Of a stretch of 64,000 bases of DNA, positions 1-8,805 are shown piece by piece. The notes under the pieces are model-generated. The model made no database searches and had not been told where the DNA came from. It saw nothing but the letters and a program-made list of their open reading frames with translations. This DNA comes from DASQZK01 sp963809925 (GTDB lineage: Bacteria; Bacteroidota; Bacteroidia; Bacteroidales; GCA-2748055), in the NCBI GenBank assembly GCA_963809925.1, contig CAWELH010000004.1, forward strand, positions 434,001-498,000, read 5' to 3'. The translations under genes were made by a program, and so were the position numbers. Within the stretch, counting starts at the first letter, position 1; each line of letters opens with the position of its first letter.

Positions 1-357
1 AAATCCTTTATTTTCGAGCGGGCACTCATGCAGGAACATTTCAATGAAAATTACGTTGAGTCGGAAAAATTTCCCAAGGCTGTCTTTAAAGGCAAAATCG
101 TTGTGCCGGATAATATCGATTTGACAAAAAAGGGAAAGTATGATGTAACGGTGGAAGGTGATCTTACCTTACACGGAGTGACGAAAAATATTAAGGAGCC
201 AGGACAGATCGTAGTCGGAGACAAAGAAATCACTGCTCAATCGGAATTCCTGCTGAAGCCCGAGGACTTTGATATCACGATACCCGGGGTTGTAAGAGAT
301 AAGATCGCAAAGGAAATGCAGGTGAAGGTCGATGTGAAATATCTACCGATGAATTGA
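1..357 (+). CDS. YceI-like family protein, 3' part (5' end outside window)
   Basis: The reading frame is open from base 1, so the gene begins upstream of the window. An internal ATG at 28 is unlikely to be the true start. The visible 118 residues have the look of the C-terminal half of a YceI/lipocalin-like beta-barrel: an F-E-R-A-L-M-Q-E-H-F segment followed by alternating strands, with K-Y-D-V-T-V-E-G-D-L-T-L-H-G-V-T-K matching the conserved 'G-x-L-T-(L/I)-x-G-x-(T/V)-(K/R)' stretch of the family. YceI proteins are usually periplasmic and bind isoprenoid-like lipids; that role is inherited from the family and not shown here. The next gene starts 131 bp downstream on the same strand. Confidence 0.75.
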   Translation, partial: KSFIFERALMQEHFNENYVESEKFPKAVFKGKIVVPDNIDLTKKGKYDVTVEGDLTLHGVTKNIKEPGQIVVGDKEITAQSEFLLKPEDFDITIPGVVRDKIAKEMQVKVDVKYLPMN

Positions 358-488
358 TGCCCTGCTTTCTGAGCTTGCTGACAATCAGGGTAAATCAGCC
401 TCTTCAGGCATGGCTCGCTACCCTTTGTGGCATGTAAACACCGATTAGTTCCATTTCGTTTCAAAACTACACCCATAATCCACAAGTC

Positions 489-920
489 ATGAAACCCATT
501 ACAAAGATTGTCCTTTATGCTGGTCTGGCCATTGCACTGATCGGCGGTATCGTTGGCATATATTTCTACACGCTGGGTCAGAAGGACCTTACAAATACGA
601 AAGCTGATTTCACAATGCCTGCAAACGAATTGTTCGCCGAATATGAAGCAAACGAAGAGAGTGCGAACACGAAGTATCGCGATAAGATTGTAGAAGTCTC
701 CGGTAAGGTTGCTCAGGTTACACTGAATACCGACAGCACGTTGAACGTGATGCTTATGGACGTTGACGACTTCAGTGGTGTCCTCTGCACGTTCAACGCC
801 ATCAGTGATCCCGCGTCGATCGATATTAACAAGGGCGACAATGTCGTGATCAGGGGCATCTGTTCCGGCATGCTGATGGATGTTCAATTGAACAATTGCG
901 TGCTTGTACTGGAGGATTAG
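489..920 (+). CDS. Membrane-anchored OB-fold (tRNA_anti-like) protein
   Basis: A 143-residue protein with one N-terminal membrane segment (about residues 7-27, ALIGGIVGIYFYTLG region) followed by a soluble domain. The domain reads D-K-I-V-E-V-S-G-K-V, then a set of strands, then G-D-N-V-V-I-R-G-I-C-S-G. This is the pattern of the Bacteroidota 'tRNA_anti-like' OB-fold family, in which an OB barrel sits behind a signal anchor. The function of that family is not established. It may be co-transcribed with the YceI-like gene upstream, since both are secreted or membrane proteins on the same strand. A 240-codon open frame on the opposite strand is a shadow. Downstream lies a long repeat cluster. 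Confidence 0.7.
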   Translation: MKPITKIVLYAGLAIALIGGIVGIYFYTLGQKDLTNTKADFTMPANELFAEYEANEESANTKYRDKIVEVSGKVAQVTLNTDSTLNVMLMDVDDFSGVLCTFNAISDPASIDINKGDNVVIRGICSGMLMDVQLNNCVLVLED

Positions 921-1022
921 GGGCACAATCCGGTCTACCCTATAAACATATTCATTCACAACATCGGAAACCTGCGATATAGTTGGGATGGAGGAATTTT
1001 ACCTCCTCCCGGCGTTAAAATC

Positions 1023-1207
1023 ATTCGTCAAATCCGCACTCAACCTTTTTTGTATGTTGATAACTTTTCATCAAAAAGTGGAAAATGGGAGGCTGAGATT
1101 TGGGGGGTGAAAACTATTAAGGGGCGGCGTGTTGGAAGGCGGGGGTGGGGCCCCTCTTAACACCAGACAATCTCGAAGGAACGAAGGCCATTACCATGTT
1201 ATTTAGT
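1023..1207. repeat. Long G-rich direct repeat, copy 1
   Basis: This segment matches 26396-26581. The central 98 bp (1092-1189) are identical to 26466-26563 by direct comparison. It contains a G-run tract and the palindrome GGGGCCCC, and leads directly into the first 31-bp repeat array. It has no convincing ORF. A degraded relative may lie near 13190-13260. Confidence 0.85.
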
Positions 1208-1335
1208 GATCCACCTTCGCTGAAGCTACGGCGGACGCGGTCCACCTACGCTGAAGCTACGGCGGACGCGGTCCACTTACGCTGAAGCTACGGCAGACGC
1301 GGTCCACTTACGCTGAAGCTACGGCGGACGCGGTT
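1208..1335 (+). repeat. 31-bp tandem repeat array A (about 4 units)
   Basis: Tandem units of 31 bp of the form GATCCACCTACGCTGAAG followed by CTACGGCGGACGC. Unit starts and ends are complementary (TCCGCC and GGCGGA), so each unit can form a short hairpin. Small differences between units (ccttcg, cctacg, cttacg) show they are diverged copies and not an assembly artefact. Confidence 0.85.
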
Positions 1336-1472
1336 TGGTGATTTGGTGAATTGGGGATGAATTTAAAAACATTTACCTATCCATGGGCAAAACCATGGCT
1401 ATTATTGGTGAATGCCTCCGGCATGGAAGAAGTGTTTCTACAGACACCTCTCACCCTCATCAATTAGTTAGT
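1336..1472 (+). repeat. Composite repeat core, copy 1
   Basis: The segment starts with period-8 TTGGTGAT units and a GAATTGGGGATGA linker. The core follows at 1381: CCATGGGCAAAACCATGG, whose arms pair with each other, then a second small hairpin GCCTCCGGC inside GAATGCCTCCGGCATGG, then a pyrimidine-rich tail (acacctctcaccctcatc). Eight more cores occur in the window. Confidence 0.85.
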
Positions 1473-1600
1473 GATCCGCCTACGCTGAAGCTACGGCGGA
1501 CGCAGTCCATCTTCGCTGAAGCTACGGCGGACACAGTCCACCTTCGCTGAAGCTACGGCGGACACAGTCCACCTTCGCTGAAGCTAAGGCGGACGCGGTT
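1473..1600 (+). repeat. 31-bp tandem repeat array B (about 4 units)
   Basis: Four further 31-bp units of the same family as array A, with variants GGACACAGTCC and GGACGCAGTCC at the unit junctions. The array ends in the linker GCGGTTTGGTGAATTGGGG. Confidence 0.8.
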
Positions 1601-1804
1601 TGGTGAATTGGGGATGATTTTAAGAACATTTACCTATCCATGGGCGTAACCATGGCTGCTATAATTGAATGCCTCCAGCATGCAAGGATGGCTCGAAAGG
1701 AATTTTACCAATCCATGGGCAAAACCATGGCTATTATTGGTGAATGCCTCCGGCATGGAAGAAGTGTTTCTACAAACAGCTCTCATGCTCATCAATTATT
1801 TAGT
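1601..1804 (+). repeat. Composite repeat cores, copies 2 and 3 (doubled)
   Basis: Two cores lie 75 bp apart, at 1638 (CCATGGGCGTAACCATGG) and 1713 (CCATGGGCAAAACCATGG). The first lacks the pyrimidine tail, so this is a partial duplication. An 80-codon open frame over this region (1640-1882) is made only of repeat sequence and is not called as a gene. Confidence 0.8.
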
Positions 1805-1989
1805 GATCCGCCTACGCTGAAGCTACGGCGGACACAGTCCACCTTCGCTGAAGCTACGGCGGACACAGTCCACCTTCGCTGAAGCTACGGCGGACGCAGT
1901 CCATCTTCGCTGAAGCTCGGCGGACACAGTCCATCTTCGCTGACCGCGTGCCGCCTTAGCAGTGGCGCAAGCTGCGGCGGACTCGGTTT
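1805..1989 (+). repeat. 31-bp tandem repeat array C with a variant last unit
   Basis: About five 31-bp units. The last carries an insertion (gaccgcgtgccgccttag...gcaagctgcggcgga) that lets CCGCGTGCCGCC pair with the GGCGGAC end and gives a longer hairpin. The same insertion type recurs at 26582 and 26786. Confidence 0.8.
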
Positions 1990-2164
1990 GGTGAATTGAA
2001 GAGTGAGCTATAGAACCTTATCCTATCCATGGGCAAAACCATGGCTATTTTTGGTGAATGCCTCCGGCAAGGAAGAATCATTTCAACAAGCACCTCTAAC
2101 CATCCCCCTTTCACCTCCTAACTCCCTAACTCCCTAACTTCCTAACTTCATCACCCCATCACTC
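1990..2164 (+). repeat. Composite repeat core, copy 4, with period-8 tail
   Basis: The GAATTGAAGAGTGAGCTATAG linker leads to a core at 2027 and a tail of 8-bp units (ACTCCCTA, ACTTCCTA, CATCACCC, CATCACTC). The tail runs into the 3' end of the minus-strand ADP-ribosylglycohydrolase gene and provides its TGA stop and last few codons. Confidence 0.8.
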
Positions 2165-3733
2165 CATCACTTCTTCAAACACCTTCTTAAAAGGCTCATC
2201 GGAATAAATCAGAACATTCCCAATACTGACCTTCGACGTTTTCTCCGGATTGACCCATTTCATTTCTACACTATGATGCCCCTTCTTTAAATTATACGCC
2301 CAGTACATTTCAGGTGTCCTGGTGGTATATGAAACAGGCATCTTCATAGTTTTGGAGTAAGCTCCGTCAAGAGTGAATTCCATCTCGGCAACGTAGCCGT
2401 CAACATCCGATTGGACACCGCCGTCTATGACCAAACCTGTGCCGTCAAACTCTATGCTGGCAACATTATTTTTGGAAATCCTGTCCCAGTTATAACGTTT
2501 GCGTTCGACCGGAAACATATTGGGAAATCCTTTTTCAAAGGCAACGGCTTTGGGCGACTGGAACTTGATCTTTACCTGAGCATCTTCCACTTCACCACCA
2601 TTACGGCTTATATTTTCAAGCGCCTGGTCGAAACTCATCCGGTAAACATCGTTCAGTGATATGGTAGTGTATTTGAAATCCATGTCCTCGACAGGTTTGA
2701 CTTCTTTTTTCCATAAATCCGGGATATTGGAATAGCCGAGCATGGTACCCAGGATACCGCCTGCTGACGCGGGGTTGCAGTCAGAATCCTGTCCGCAGCG
2801 TGTTGCAATGTCGAGTGTTTGTGAAAAATCACCCTTCCCATAGAGCAGGCCGATGACAATGTATGCTGAGTTTATTTTGGAATCGATGTCAAAAGTGGCA
2901 ATAGCTCCTTCAGGACAACCAATATCATCCGACCAGTTCTTTTGAAGTTCAAACCATGCTTCCATCCAGTCGTCCGGGTTTTGCTTCCATGAATCGATGA
3001 CCTGACGTATACATTTATAATATTCACTCTCTGCAGGGATGCTCTCAAGTGCCCTGGTTACGATATATTCAATATCGTCACTGATAAAGGCCAGGGAATA
3101 CATGGCACCAACATATACACCGCCATACCATCCGTCACCATAATTCATGATGTGACCAATCTTGTCAGAGATCCGGGAAGCCGTATTGATCATACCGGGA
3201 GACATGATGCCGGCATAGTCGGCTTCGATCTGGTAATCGATGTCATCGGAATGCGGATTCTCTGTCCAGTGTCCCGATTCAGGAGGCATGATGCCCCTGA
3301 GAATATTATAGCGGGCGGCCTGGTTTGCGTGCCATAACATATAATCAGCGGTTGCAAATGCCACAGCAAAGGAATCGGCCGGTGCATCAAGACCCAGACG
3401 GTCGAACACATCGACAAAGGTGAGATCCATATATACATCATCGTACAATCCCGGAGAATTCTCATACCACCACTTTATCACGCCATCATACCAGGGTATG
3501 GGTTGATAATCCTGTATCATGGTTCCCTGGAACCTGAACTCGGTGGGTCCGCCATAGGTGCAGCCTATCGTCTGGCCAGCCCAGCCTCCCATGATCTTAT
3601 CTTTAAGAATGTCTTTTTGCAACGTAATTAAGTCCCCATCCTGAAACGGATCTGACACTGATTTTTCCTGCGTTGTGCACGACATCACCATGAAGGCGGA
3701 GATGATAGCCGGTACAAAGAATGTTAGTTTCAT
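2159..3733 (-). CDS. ADP-ribosylglycohydrolase-family lipoprotein
   Basis: The start is set at 3733 because MKLTFFVPAI... then gives a lipoprotein signal with a V-M-S-C lipobox at about residues 16-19. A TAnnTTTG promoter element at 3769-3776 would exclude the longer frame to 3808. The body (524 aa) has ADP-ribosylglycohydrolase features: G-G-W-A-G-Q-T-I-G near the N-terminus, D-D-V-Y-M-D-L as the first acidic metal cluster, and C-G-Q-D-S-D-C-N-P-A-S as the second (usual form G-x-D-x-D-x-x-A). A C-terminal beta-rich region of about 150 residues follows, possibly a carbohydrate-binding or jelly-roll module. The substrate is unknown. Lipidated members may act on ADP-ribose- or glycan-like compounds in the envelope. 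The last residues V-M-E and the stop codon come from the adjoining repeat. Confidence 0.85.
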   Translation of the reverse strand: MKLTFFVPAIISAFMVMSCTTQEKSVSDPFQDGDLITLQKDILKDKIMGGWAGQTIGCTYGGPTEFRFQGTMIQDYQPIPWYDGVIKWWYENSPGLYDDVYMDLTFVDVFDRLGLDAPADSFAVAFATADYMLWHANQAARYNILRGIMPPESGHWTENPHSDDIDYQIEADYAGIMSPGMINTASRISDKIGHIMNYGDGWYGGVYVGAMYSLAFISDDIEYIVTRALESIPAESEYYKCIRQVIDSWKQNPDDWMEAWFELQKNWSDDIGCPEGAIATFDIDSKINSAYIVIGLLYGKGDFSQTLDIATRCGQDSDCNPASAGGILGTMLGYSNIPDLWKKEVKPVEDMDFKYTTISLNDVYRMSFDQALENISRNGGEVEDAQVKIKFQSPKAVAFEKGFPNMFPVERKRYNWDRISKNNVASIEFDGTGLVIDGGVQSDVDGYVAEMEFTLDGAYSKTMKMPVSYTTRTPEMYWAYNLKKGHHSVEMKWVNPEKTSKVSIGNVLIYSDEPFKKVFEEVME

Positions 3734-3768
3734 GTTGTGGTAGTTTTTGTGGTTCATCGAAAAGAAAA

Positions 3769-3776
3769 CAAATCTA
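3769..3776 (-). promoter_or_regulatory. Bacteroidota -7 element (TAGATTTG) for the ADP-ribosylglycohydrolase gene
   Basis: On the minus strand this reads TAGATTTG, an exact fit to TAnnTTTG. No -33 TTTG lies at the usual spacing. Transcription would start near 3762, leaving a leader of about 29 nt to the chosen ATG. Confidence 0.45.
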
Positions 3777-4015
3777 TGAAAAATCGATGCTTCAAGCTGC
3801 ATATTCATCCCATTAAATTGTGATCATGATACGTTACAGCTTAATTTAACTTCAATTCGACCGGCTTTTTCGACGGTACAAACCATCTCTCTGCATGGAA
3901 TTATTACGAAACAAGCGATGTTGTAAAAATTCTTTTATTTTTACATTCTTTTTAACGGAAACCGGCATTCAACACTTACGGCTTCCGGATTGATTCAATT
4001 TAAACATTAGTAAAT

Positions 4016-5605
4016 ATGAAAATCATTGTTTTTCTGTTGTCCGGGTGGCTCCTCCTGGCTGGTACAGCCATAGCTCAGAATAACGCACCGGACAATACCA
4101 GGAAACGTATTGACAAGCTTGCCTCCCGCAATAATACGGTTGTGAAGCTGCTTACAACCACAGCCGGAGGAAAGGATATTAACGTAATCACCGCCGGCAC
4201 CGGGAATGCCGATGAAAAACCAGCCATCGCTGTTATTGGAGGTGTTGAGGGTTCGGCAAGGTATTCCGTCGATTTGGTACTCAGCATGGCAGAAGATGTC
4301 GCAGGTGCTGATGATGCGCTGACGGACGAAGTGACGTTCTATTTTTTCCCTGATATGACACCGGATGCCGGGGATGCTTTTTATTCCACACCGGCGTATG
4401 AAAGACAGGGAAATGCGGTTCCGTTCGATGATGATAAGGACGGGAAAACAGACGAAGACGGTTACGATGATCTGAATGGCGACGGTTTGATCACCTGGAT
4501 GAGAATTCATGACACCATTAAGGGGCAATGGATGGTTCATCCCGATAATCCTTATGTGATGGTCAAAGCGGATCCTTCCGCCAATGAAAAGGGTGAATAT
4601 ATCGTTATGCGTGAGGGATTTGATAATGATAAGGATGGCAACATCAATGAAGATCTCCCGGGTGGCACAGTTTTCAATAAAAATTTCACCTTCAATTATA
4701 AAGCATTTACGAAGGGCTCAGGCCTTAACCCTGTATCGGAAATTGAGACCAGGGCACTCGCCCGGTTCTTATTTGATCACTGGAATATCTTTGCGGTGGT
4801 GATCATAGGCCCCGATAATAACCTCACGGCCTTCAACAATCTGAAAGTAAGTCTGAATGACAAGAGCATTCCTGCTGAAGTAAGCAAAGGTGATAAGACA
4901 TATTTTGAGAAGGTGGTAAACATCTATAACCGGTGCATCAATCTTCCGGAAAAGACGGTTTGCGCCCCGGACGGCGGGGACCTGCTGTCATGGTCTTATT
5001 TTCATTTCAATCGTTTTGCGTTCAGTACTCCCGCATGGAATAGTAAGATAGCAAAAAATGATCATGGATCCCTTGAGTACGACTTCCTTTCCGCTATTGG
5101 TGAGGATGAGATGTCTGGGAAAGTTGTGAAATGGGAGACCGTCGTGCATTCTGATTTTGAAAATAATATTGTTGAGGTTGGAGGACTTAAGCCTTTTGTG
5201 GTCGAAAATCCACCCACCTCAGCCATGGATAGTCTTGCAGATGGTCACCGGAAATTTCTGAAGGAACTCGCAGCCCTCCATCCGGCCATGTCCATTACCA
5301 GTGTCAGGGTAATAGACAGGGGCGATCACATTTACCAGATCGAAGCCGAAATCACGAATTCAGGTGGCTTGCCAACAATGACAGAGCTTGCAGTGGACTC
5401 AAGATGGGTTAAGAAAGTCAGGATTGACCTGGTTCACGGATCGGATAATATACTTACAGGCGGGCCACGAACATCACTTTACGACAGAATCGTTCCGGGA
5501 GAAACCAAAAAGCTGAACTGGATTGTGAAGGGCAGGGGAGAAGTGACCTTGAAAATGGGGTCACCCCAAACGGGTTACGTGAACCGGAGTATCAAACTTA
5601 ATTAA
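4016..5605 (+). CDS. Secreted M14 carboxypeptidase-fold protein lacking zinc ligands (probable pseudoenzyme)
   Basis: A 529-aa protein with a clear signal peptide (MKIIVFLLSGWLLLAGTAIA, cleaved before Q21). It aligns by eye along most of its length with the M14 peptidase encoded next door. Shared features are a Ca-type acidic repeat (D-D-D-K-D-G-K-T-D-E-D-G-Y-D-D-L-N-G-D-G, near 142), a second one (E-G-F-D-N-D-K-D-G-N-I-N-E-D, near 200), and a C-terminal beta domain. Where M14 enzymes have the zinc motif H-x-x-E, this protein has G-V-E-G-S-A (residues 76-81). Where the third zinc His sits in S-Y-H-N-Y-G-G it has V-I-I-G-P-D-N-N. It therefore probably cannot bind zinc or cleave peptides, and may regulate or bind substrate for its partner. 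The genes are 11 bp apart and likely form one operon. Confidence 0.75.
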   Translation: MKIIVFLLSGWLLLAGTAIAQNNAPDNTRKRIDKLASRNNTVVKLLTTTAGGKDINVITAGTGNADEKPAIAVIGGVEGSARYSVDLVLSMAEDVAGADDALTDEVTFYFFPDMTPDAGDAFYSTPAYERQGNAVPFDDDKDGKTDEDGYDDLNGDGLITWMRIHDTIKGQWMVHPDNPYVMVKADPSANEKGEYIVMREGFDNDKDGNINEDLPGGTVFNKNFTFNYKAFTKGSGLNPVSEIETRALARFLFDHWNIFAVVIIGPDNNLTAFNNLKVSLNDKSIPAEVSKGDKTYFEKVVNIYNRCINLPEKTVCAPDGGDLLSWSYFHFNRFAFSTPAWNSKIAKNDHGSLEYDFLSAIGEDEMSGKVVKWETVVHSDFENNIVEVGGLKPFVVENPPTSAMDSLADGHRKFLKELAALHPAMSITSVRVIDRGDHIYQIEAEITNSGGLPTMTELAVDSRWVKKVRIDLVHGSDNILTGGPRTSLYDRIVPGETKKLNWIVKGRGEVTLKMGSPQTGYVNRSIKLN

Positions 5606-5616
5606 CAACGAGAACA

Positions 5617-7350
5617 ATGAAAATCAGAGGTAAACTTTTCATCATTGCAATGATATTCCCGGTATTTGTTTATGGGCAAAAGGTTCCTGATTTCTTTAAA
5701 GGAGCAGGCTCACCGGTCAGTCCGAAAGTGAATATCAACTGGAACAGGTATTATACCTATGAGGGCCTTACACATCTCTGCCAGGAGATCGCGAGTGCCT
5801 ACCCCGGGCTTGCAAAGCTGGAATCCATCGGCAAGTCGTACCAGGGCCGTGACCTATGGGCACTTACCGTCACTGATTTTAAACATGGCAATGCATCTGA
5901 AAAACCCGGTTTCTACATCGACGGGAATATCCACTCCAACGAAATCCAGGGATCTGAGATAGCCATGTATACTGCGTGGTACCTCACGGAGAATTTCGGA
6001 AGCGTTGACTTTATAACCAGCCTGCTTCGGGATAAGGTTTTTTACATTATTCCGACCATCAATCCGGATGCGCGTGAAAACTACATGCTGGAAGTGAATA
6101 GTATGCATACCCCACGGTCGGGGATGATCCCTGTTGACGATGACCGGGACGGCCTAATCGACGAGGATGGTTTTGACGATCTCGATCATGACGGAAGCCT
6201 CACACTTATGAGGCGGCGGAACCCCCATGGCAAATGGATCGTCGATAATATGGATCCCAGGCGGATGATCAGGGTGCCCGATGATGAATTCGGCGACTAC
6301 GAAATTCTTGGATATGAAGGGATTGACAACGATGGTGACGGCGAAGTGAACGAAGACAGAACAGGCTACTACGACCCGAACCGAGACTGGGCATATAACT
6401 GGCAACCCGACTATATTCAGCGGGGAGCAATGCCATACCCTTTTTATACACCTGAAAATCTTGCTGTGCACGACTTCGTGATTGCCCATCCGAATATTGC
6501 GGGTGCACAATCGTATCATAATTATGGAGGAATGATACTCCGGGGACCTGCACAAAAGGATTTCCTTGAGACCTATACTCCGGAAGATGAAAGAGTCTTA
6601 AGTACGATCGGTGAAACCGGAGATAAAATACTGCCTGGTTATAAATATCTCATTCTATGGAAAGATCTCTATCCGGCCTATGGCAGCGAACTGGACTGGT
6701 TTTATGGTGGCAGGGGCATCTATGTTTTCTCAAATGAGTTATTCACAACCTCCGAATATTTTGGAAAGGAAAATTTAAGCAGGGATGAGGAACAAAAACA
6801 GGATTACGATTTTGACCGGTACCTGCTTTTTGGTGACGCCTTTGTCAACTGGCATCCCTACCATCACCCCCAATATGGTGACATTGAGATCGGGGGCTTT
6901 AAAAAGAATTTCGGCCGGCCTCATCCGGGCTTCCTCCTTGAATCGGATGCGCACCGGAACATGGCCTTCACCCTTTACCATGCGTATCAGACGCCAAAGC
7001 TGGACATCGATACGGTTGAAGTCAGGGATGCCGGGAATGGCCTCAGTGAGATTACGGTTACCATCGTCAACCAAAGAATGACACCGACACGTTCGGGACA
7101 GGACCAAAAACATGAAATTGACCCCAGGGACAGGATTACACTTGGTGGCGCTACCGCACTTGGAAAGATGATTGTTACAGATGAAAGCCTGGATATTACT
7201 GAAGTGCAAGCCGGTGATCCTTCGGTGATAACCCTCCCTTCCATTCCGGGAATGTCAGAAGTTAAAGTACGCTGGGTGGTGAAGAAAACGAAACATTTCA
7301 CAGTTAGCGTAAATAGTGTAAAAGGCGGCAGGGTAGATGTTGAGTATTAG
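5617..7350 (+). CDS. Secreted M14 family zinc carboxypeptidase
   Basis: A 577-aa protein with signal peptide (to about G20, FVYGQK site). The peptidase domain begins near residue 45 (Y-Y-T-Y-E-G-L-T-H-L). Zinc ligands are visible as H106-S-N-E109 in the G-N-I-H-S-N-E-I-Q-G-S-E motif, with a third His at 301 in S-Y-H-N-Y-G-G. The general-base Glu is likely E374 in V-F-S-N-E-L-F-T. Two acidic D-x-D-x-D-G insertions (near residues 170-190 and 235-250) resemble calcium-binding thrombospondin type 3 or EF-hand loops. A beta-rich C-terminal domain follows from about 460. It should cleave C-terminal residues from peptides outside the cytoplasm. The gene directly upstream encodes a paralogue without the metal ligands. 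Confidence 0.88.
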   Translation: MKIRGKLFIIAMIFPVFVYGQKVPDFFKGAGSPVSPKVNINWNRYYTYEGLTHLCQEIASAYPGLAKLESIGKSYQGRDLWALTVTDFKHGNASEKPGFYIDGNIHSNEIQGSEIAMYTAWYLTENFGSVDFITSLLRDKVFYIIPTINPDARENYMLEVNSMHTPRSGMIPVDDDRDGLIDEDGFDDLDHDGSLTLMRRRNPHGKWIVDNMDPRRMIRVPDDEFGDYEILGYEGIDNDGDGEVNEDRTGYYDPNRDWAYNWQPDYIQRGAMPYPFYTPENLAVHDFVIAHPNIAGAQSYHNYGGMILRGPAQKDFLETYTPEDERVLSTIGETGDKILPGYKYLILWKDLYPAYGSELDWFYGGRGIYVFSNELFTTSEYFGKENLSRDEEQKQDYDFDRYLLFGDAFVNWHPYHHPQYGDIEIGGFKKNFGRPHPGFLLESDAHRNMAFTLYHAYQTPKLDIDTVEVRDAGNGLSEITVTIVNQRMTPTRSGQDQKHEIDPRDRITLGGATALGKMIVTDESLDITEVQAGDPSVITLPSIPGMSEVKVRWVVKKTKHFTVSVNSVKGGRVDVEY

Positions 7351-7510
7351 AAAATTCGTTAATTGCAGAAAAGATTGATATTAAGCAGCTAGCCAGATCT
7401 GAAATATTTTGTCGTTATTCCTTACCTTCGTGCTTTCAGAATTGTTTAAGCCTGACAGCAGAAGCAATCGCTGATCTTTTAATCCGGTCAGTGGCTAAAA
7501 TTGATGAGTG

Positions 7511-8716
7511 ATGAAAATTGGAATAGTAAGAGAGACCAAGGTACCACCTGACAGGAGGGTGCCTCTGACACCGGTACAGTGTCGCAGGATCATGGACGGG
7601 TATGACAATACTGAGATCTTTATTCAGCCTGATGGATTCAGGGCTTACACAGACGATGAATACAGGGCGGCAGGCATTCCGCTTACGGAAAACCTGGGCG
7701 AATGTGATATTCTGATGGGAGTAAAGGAGGTTGCCATTCCGGCACTGATGGCGGGGAAGACCTACCTCTTTTTTTCGCATACGGCCAAAAAGCAAGATCA
7801 CAACAGGAAACTACTTCAGACAGTCCTGAAAAAGAACATCACCCTTATCGACTATGAATACCTGACTACTGATGACAATCTAAGGGTTGTGGCATTCGGG
7901 CTATGGGCAGGCATTGTCGGAGCATACAACGGATTAAACGCCTATGGCCACAGGTACAGGAAATATAAACTCAAACCGGCCTGGAAATGCAGGGACAAAG
8001 GGGAACTCTTTCAACAGTTAAAACTGGTAACACCCGGAAAGATCCGGATACTGATCACCGGCGGCGGCCGTGTTGCGCAGGGAGCAATGGAGACACTTAC
8101 TGCCGGGGGGATTAAAAAAGTGACGGTGGAGGATTTCCTTACCAGGAATTTCGACGATGCCGTATTTTGTCAGCTCGATCCCTGGCATTATGTGAAACGA
8201 CTGGACGGACAAGAATTCGTTCTCGACCATTTCTTTCATTTCCCTGAGGAATATGAAACCACCTTTTTGCCTTACACCAGCCGGACGGATCTCCTTATCG
8301 CCTGTCATTTCTGGGATCCCAGGTCGCCGGTTTTTATGACCAATGAGGATATGAAACGTCCCGATTTCAGGATAAAGGTTATTGCAGATGTCAGTTGTGA
8401 CATCAACGGGCCGATCCCTTCCACGATCAGACCCTCCTCCATTACCGACCCTTACTACGGCTATGATCCTGTGGGTGAAAAAGAAACGGAAGCGTTTAAT
8501 CCGGCGGGTATTACTGTAATGGCTGTTGACAATCTTCCAGGGGAACTTCCCCGGGATGCATCGGAGGATTTTGGCAACAAGTTGCTGGCGGAAGTGATCC
8601 CTTACCTGCTGCATTCGAAACTGGGGCAGATCATTGAGGGAGCGGTTATTGCCAGGGAAGGGCACCTTACAGAACCCTTTTCTTATCTCGATGATTTTGT
8701 AAAAGGATTGGAGTGA
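7511..8716 (+). CDS. Saccharopine dehydrogenase-like (LYS1/alanine dehydrogenase family) oxidoreductase
   Basis: The ATG at 7511 is chosen; a GTG lies one codon earlier. The 401-aa protein begins K-I-G-I-V-R-E-T-K-V-P-P-D-R-R-V-P-L-T-P, the classic N-terminus of the alanine dehydrogenase/PNT/LYS1 superfamily. M-G-V-K-E-V and F-F-S-H-T-A-K-K-Q hold the Lys and His that act in catalysis in lysine-forming saccharopine dehydrogenase. The nucleotide-binding loop is I-T-G-G-G-R-V-A-Q-G-A near residue 180. The most likely activity is NAD-dependent interconversion of saccharopine with lysine and 2-oxoglutarate, or a close relative of that reaction. No other lysine-pathway gene is nearby, so the physiological role is open. 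It is convergent with rpe. Confidence 0.75.
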   Translation: MKIGIVRETKVPPDRRVPLTPVQCRRIMDGYDNTEIFIQPDGFRAYTDDEYRAAGIPLTENLGECDILMGVKEVAIPALMAGKTYLFFSHTAKKQDHNRKLLQTVLKKNITLIDYEYLTTDDNLRVVAFGLWAGIVGAYNGLNAYGHRYRKYKLKPAWKCRDKGELFQQLKLVTPGKIRILITGGGRVAQGAMETLTAGGIKKVTVEDFLTRNFDDAVFCQLDPWHYVKRLDGQEFVLDHFFHFPEEYETTFLPYTSRTDLLIACHFWDPRSPVFMTNEDMKRPDFRIKVIADVSCDINGPIPSTIRPSSITDPYYGYDPVGEKETEAFNPAGITVMAVDNLPGELPRDASEDFGNKLLAEVIPYLLHSKLGQIIEGAVIAREGHLTEPFSYLDDFVKGLE

Positions 8717-8805
8717 ATACCTCCGGCTTACAACTTTCAGTATTCATTGAAATATGAGGAACAAGCCGGGATGATGGTTACTCAGACTGAGCTTTGCCTG
8801 TTGGT

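Noticed and set aside
237..959. 240-codon open frame antisense to the OB-fold gene
   Set aside because: It overlaps a plus-strand gene with a clear membrane anchor and domain pattern, and its own translation shows no domain or signal.
1640..1882. 80-codon open frame on the plus strand
   Set aside because: It is composed wholly of the repeat core and the 31-bp units. Its peptide repeats (M-G-K-T-M-A-I-I-G-E-C-L-R-H-G) mirror the DNA repeat and no start or promoter context supports it.
1208..1989. 31-bp direct repeats as a possible CRISPR array
   Set aside because: The units abut with no unique spacers, and no cas gene is present.
8018..8665. 215-codon open frame antisense to the saccharopine-dehydrogenase-like gene
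   Set aside because: The plus-strand frame has conserved motifs along its length; the antisense frame has none.
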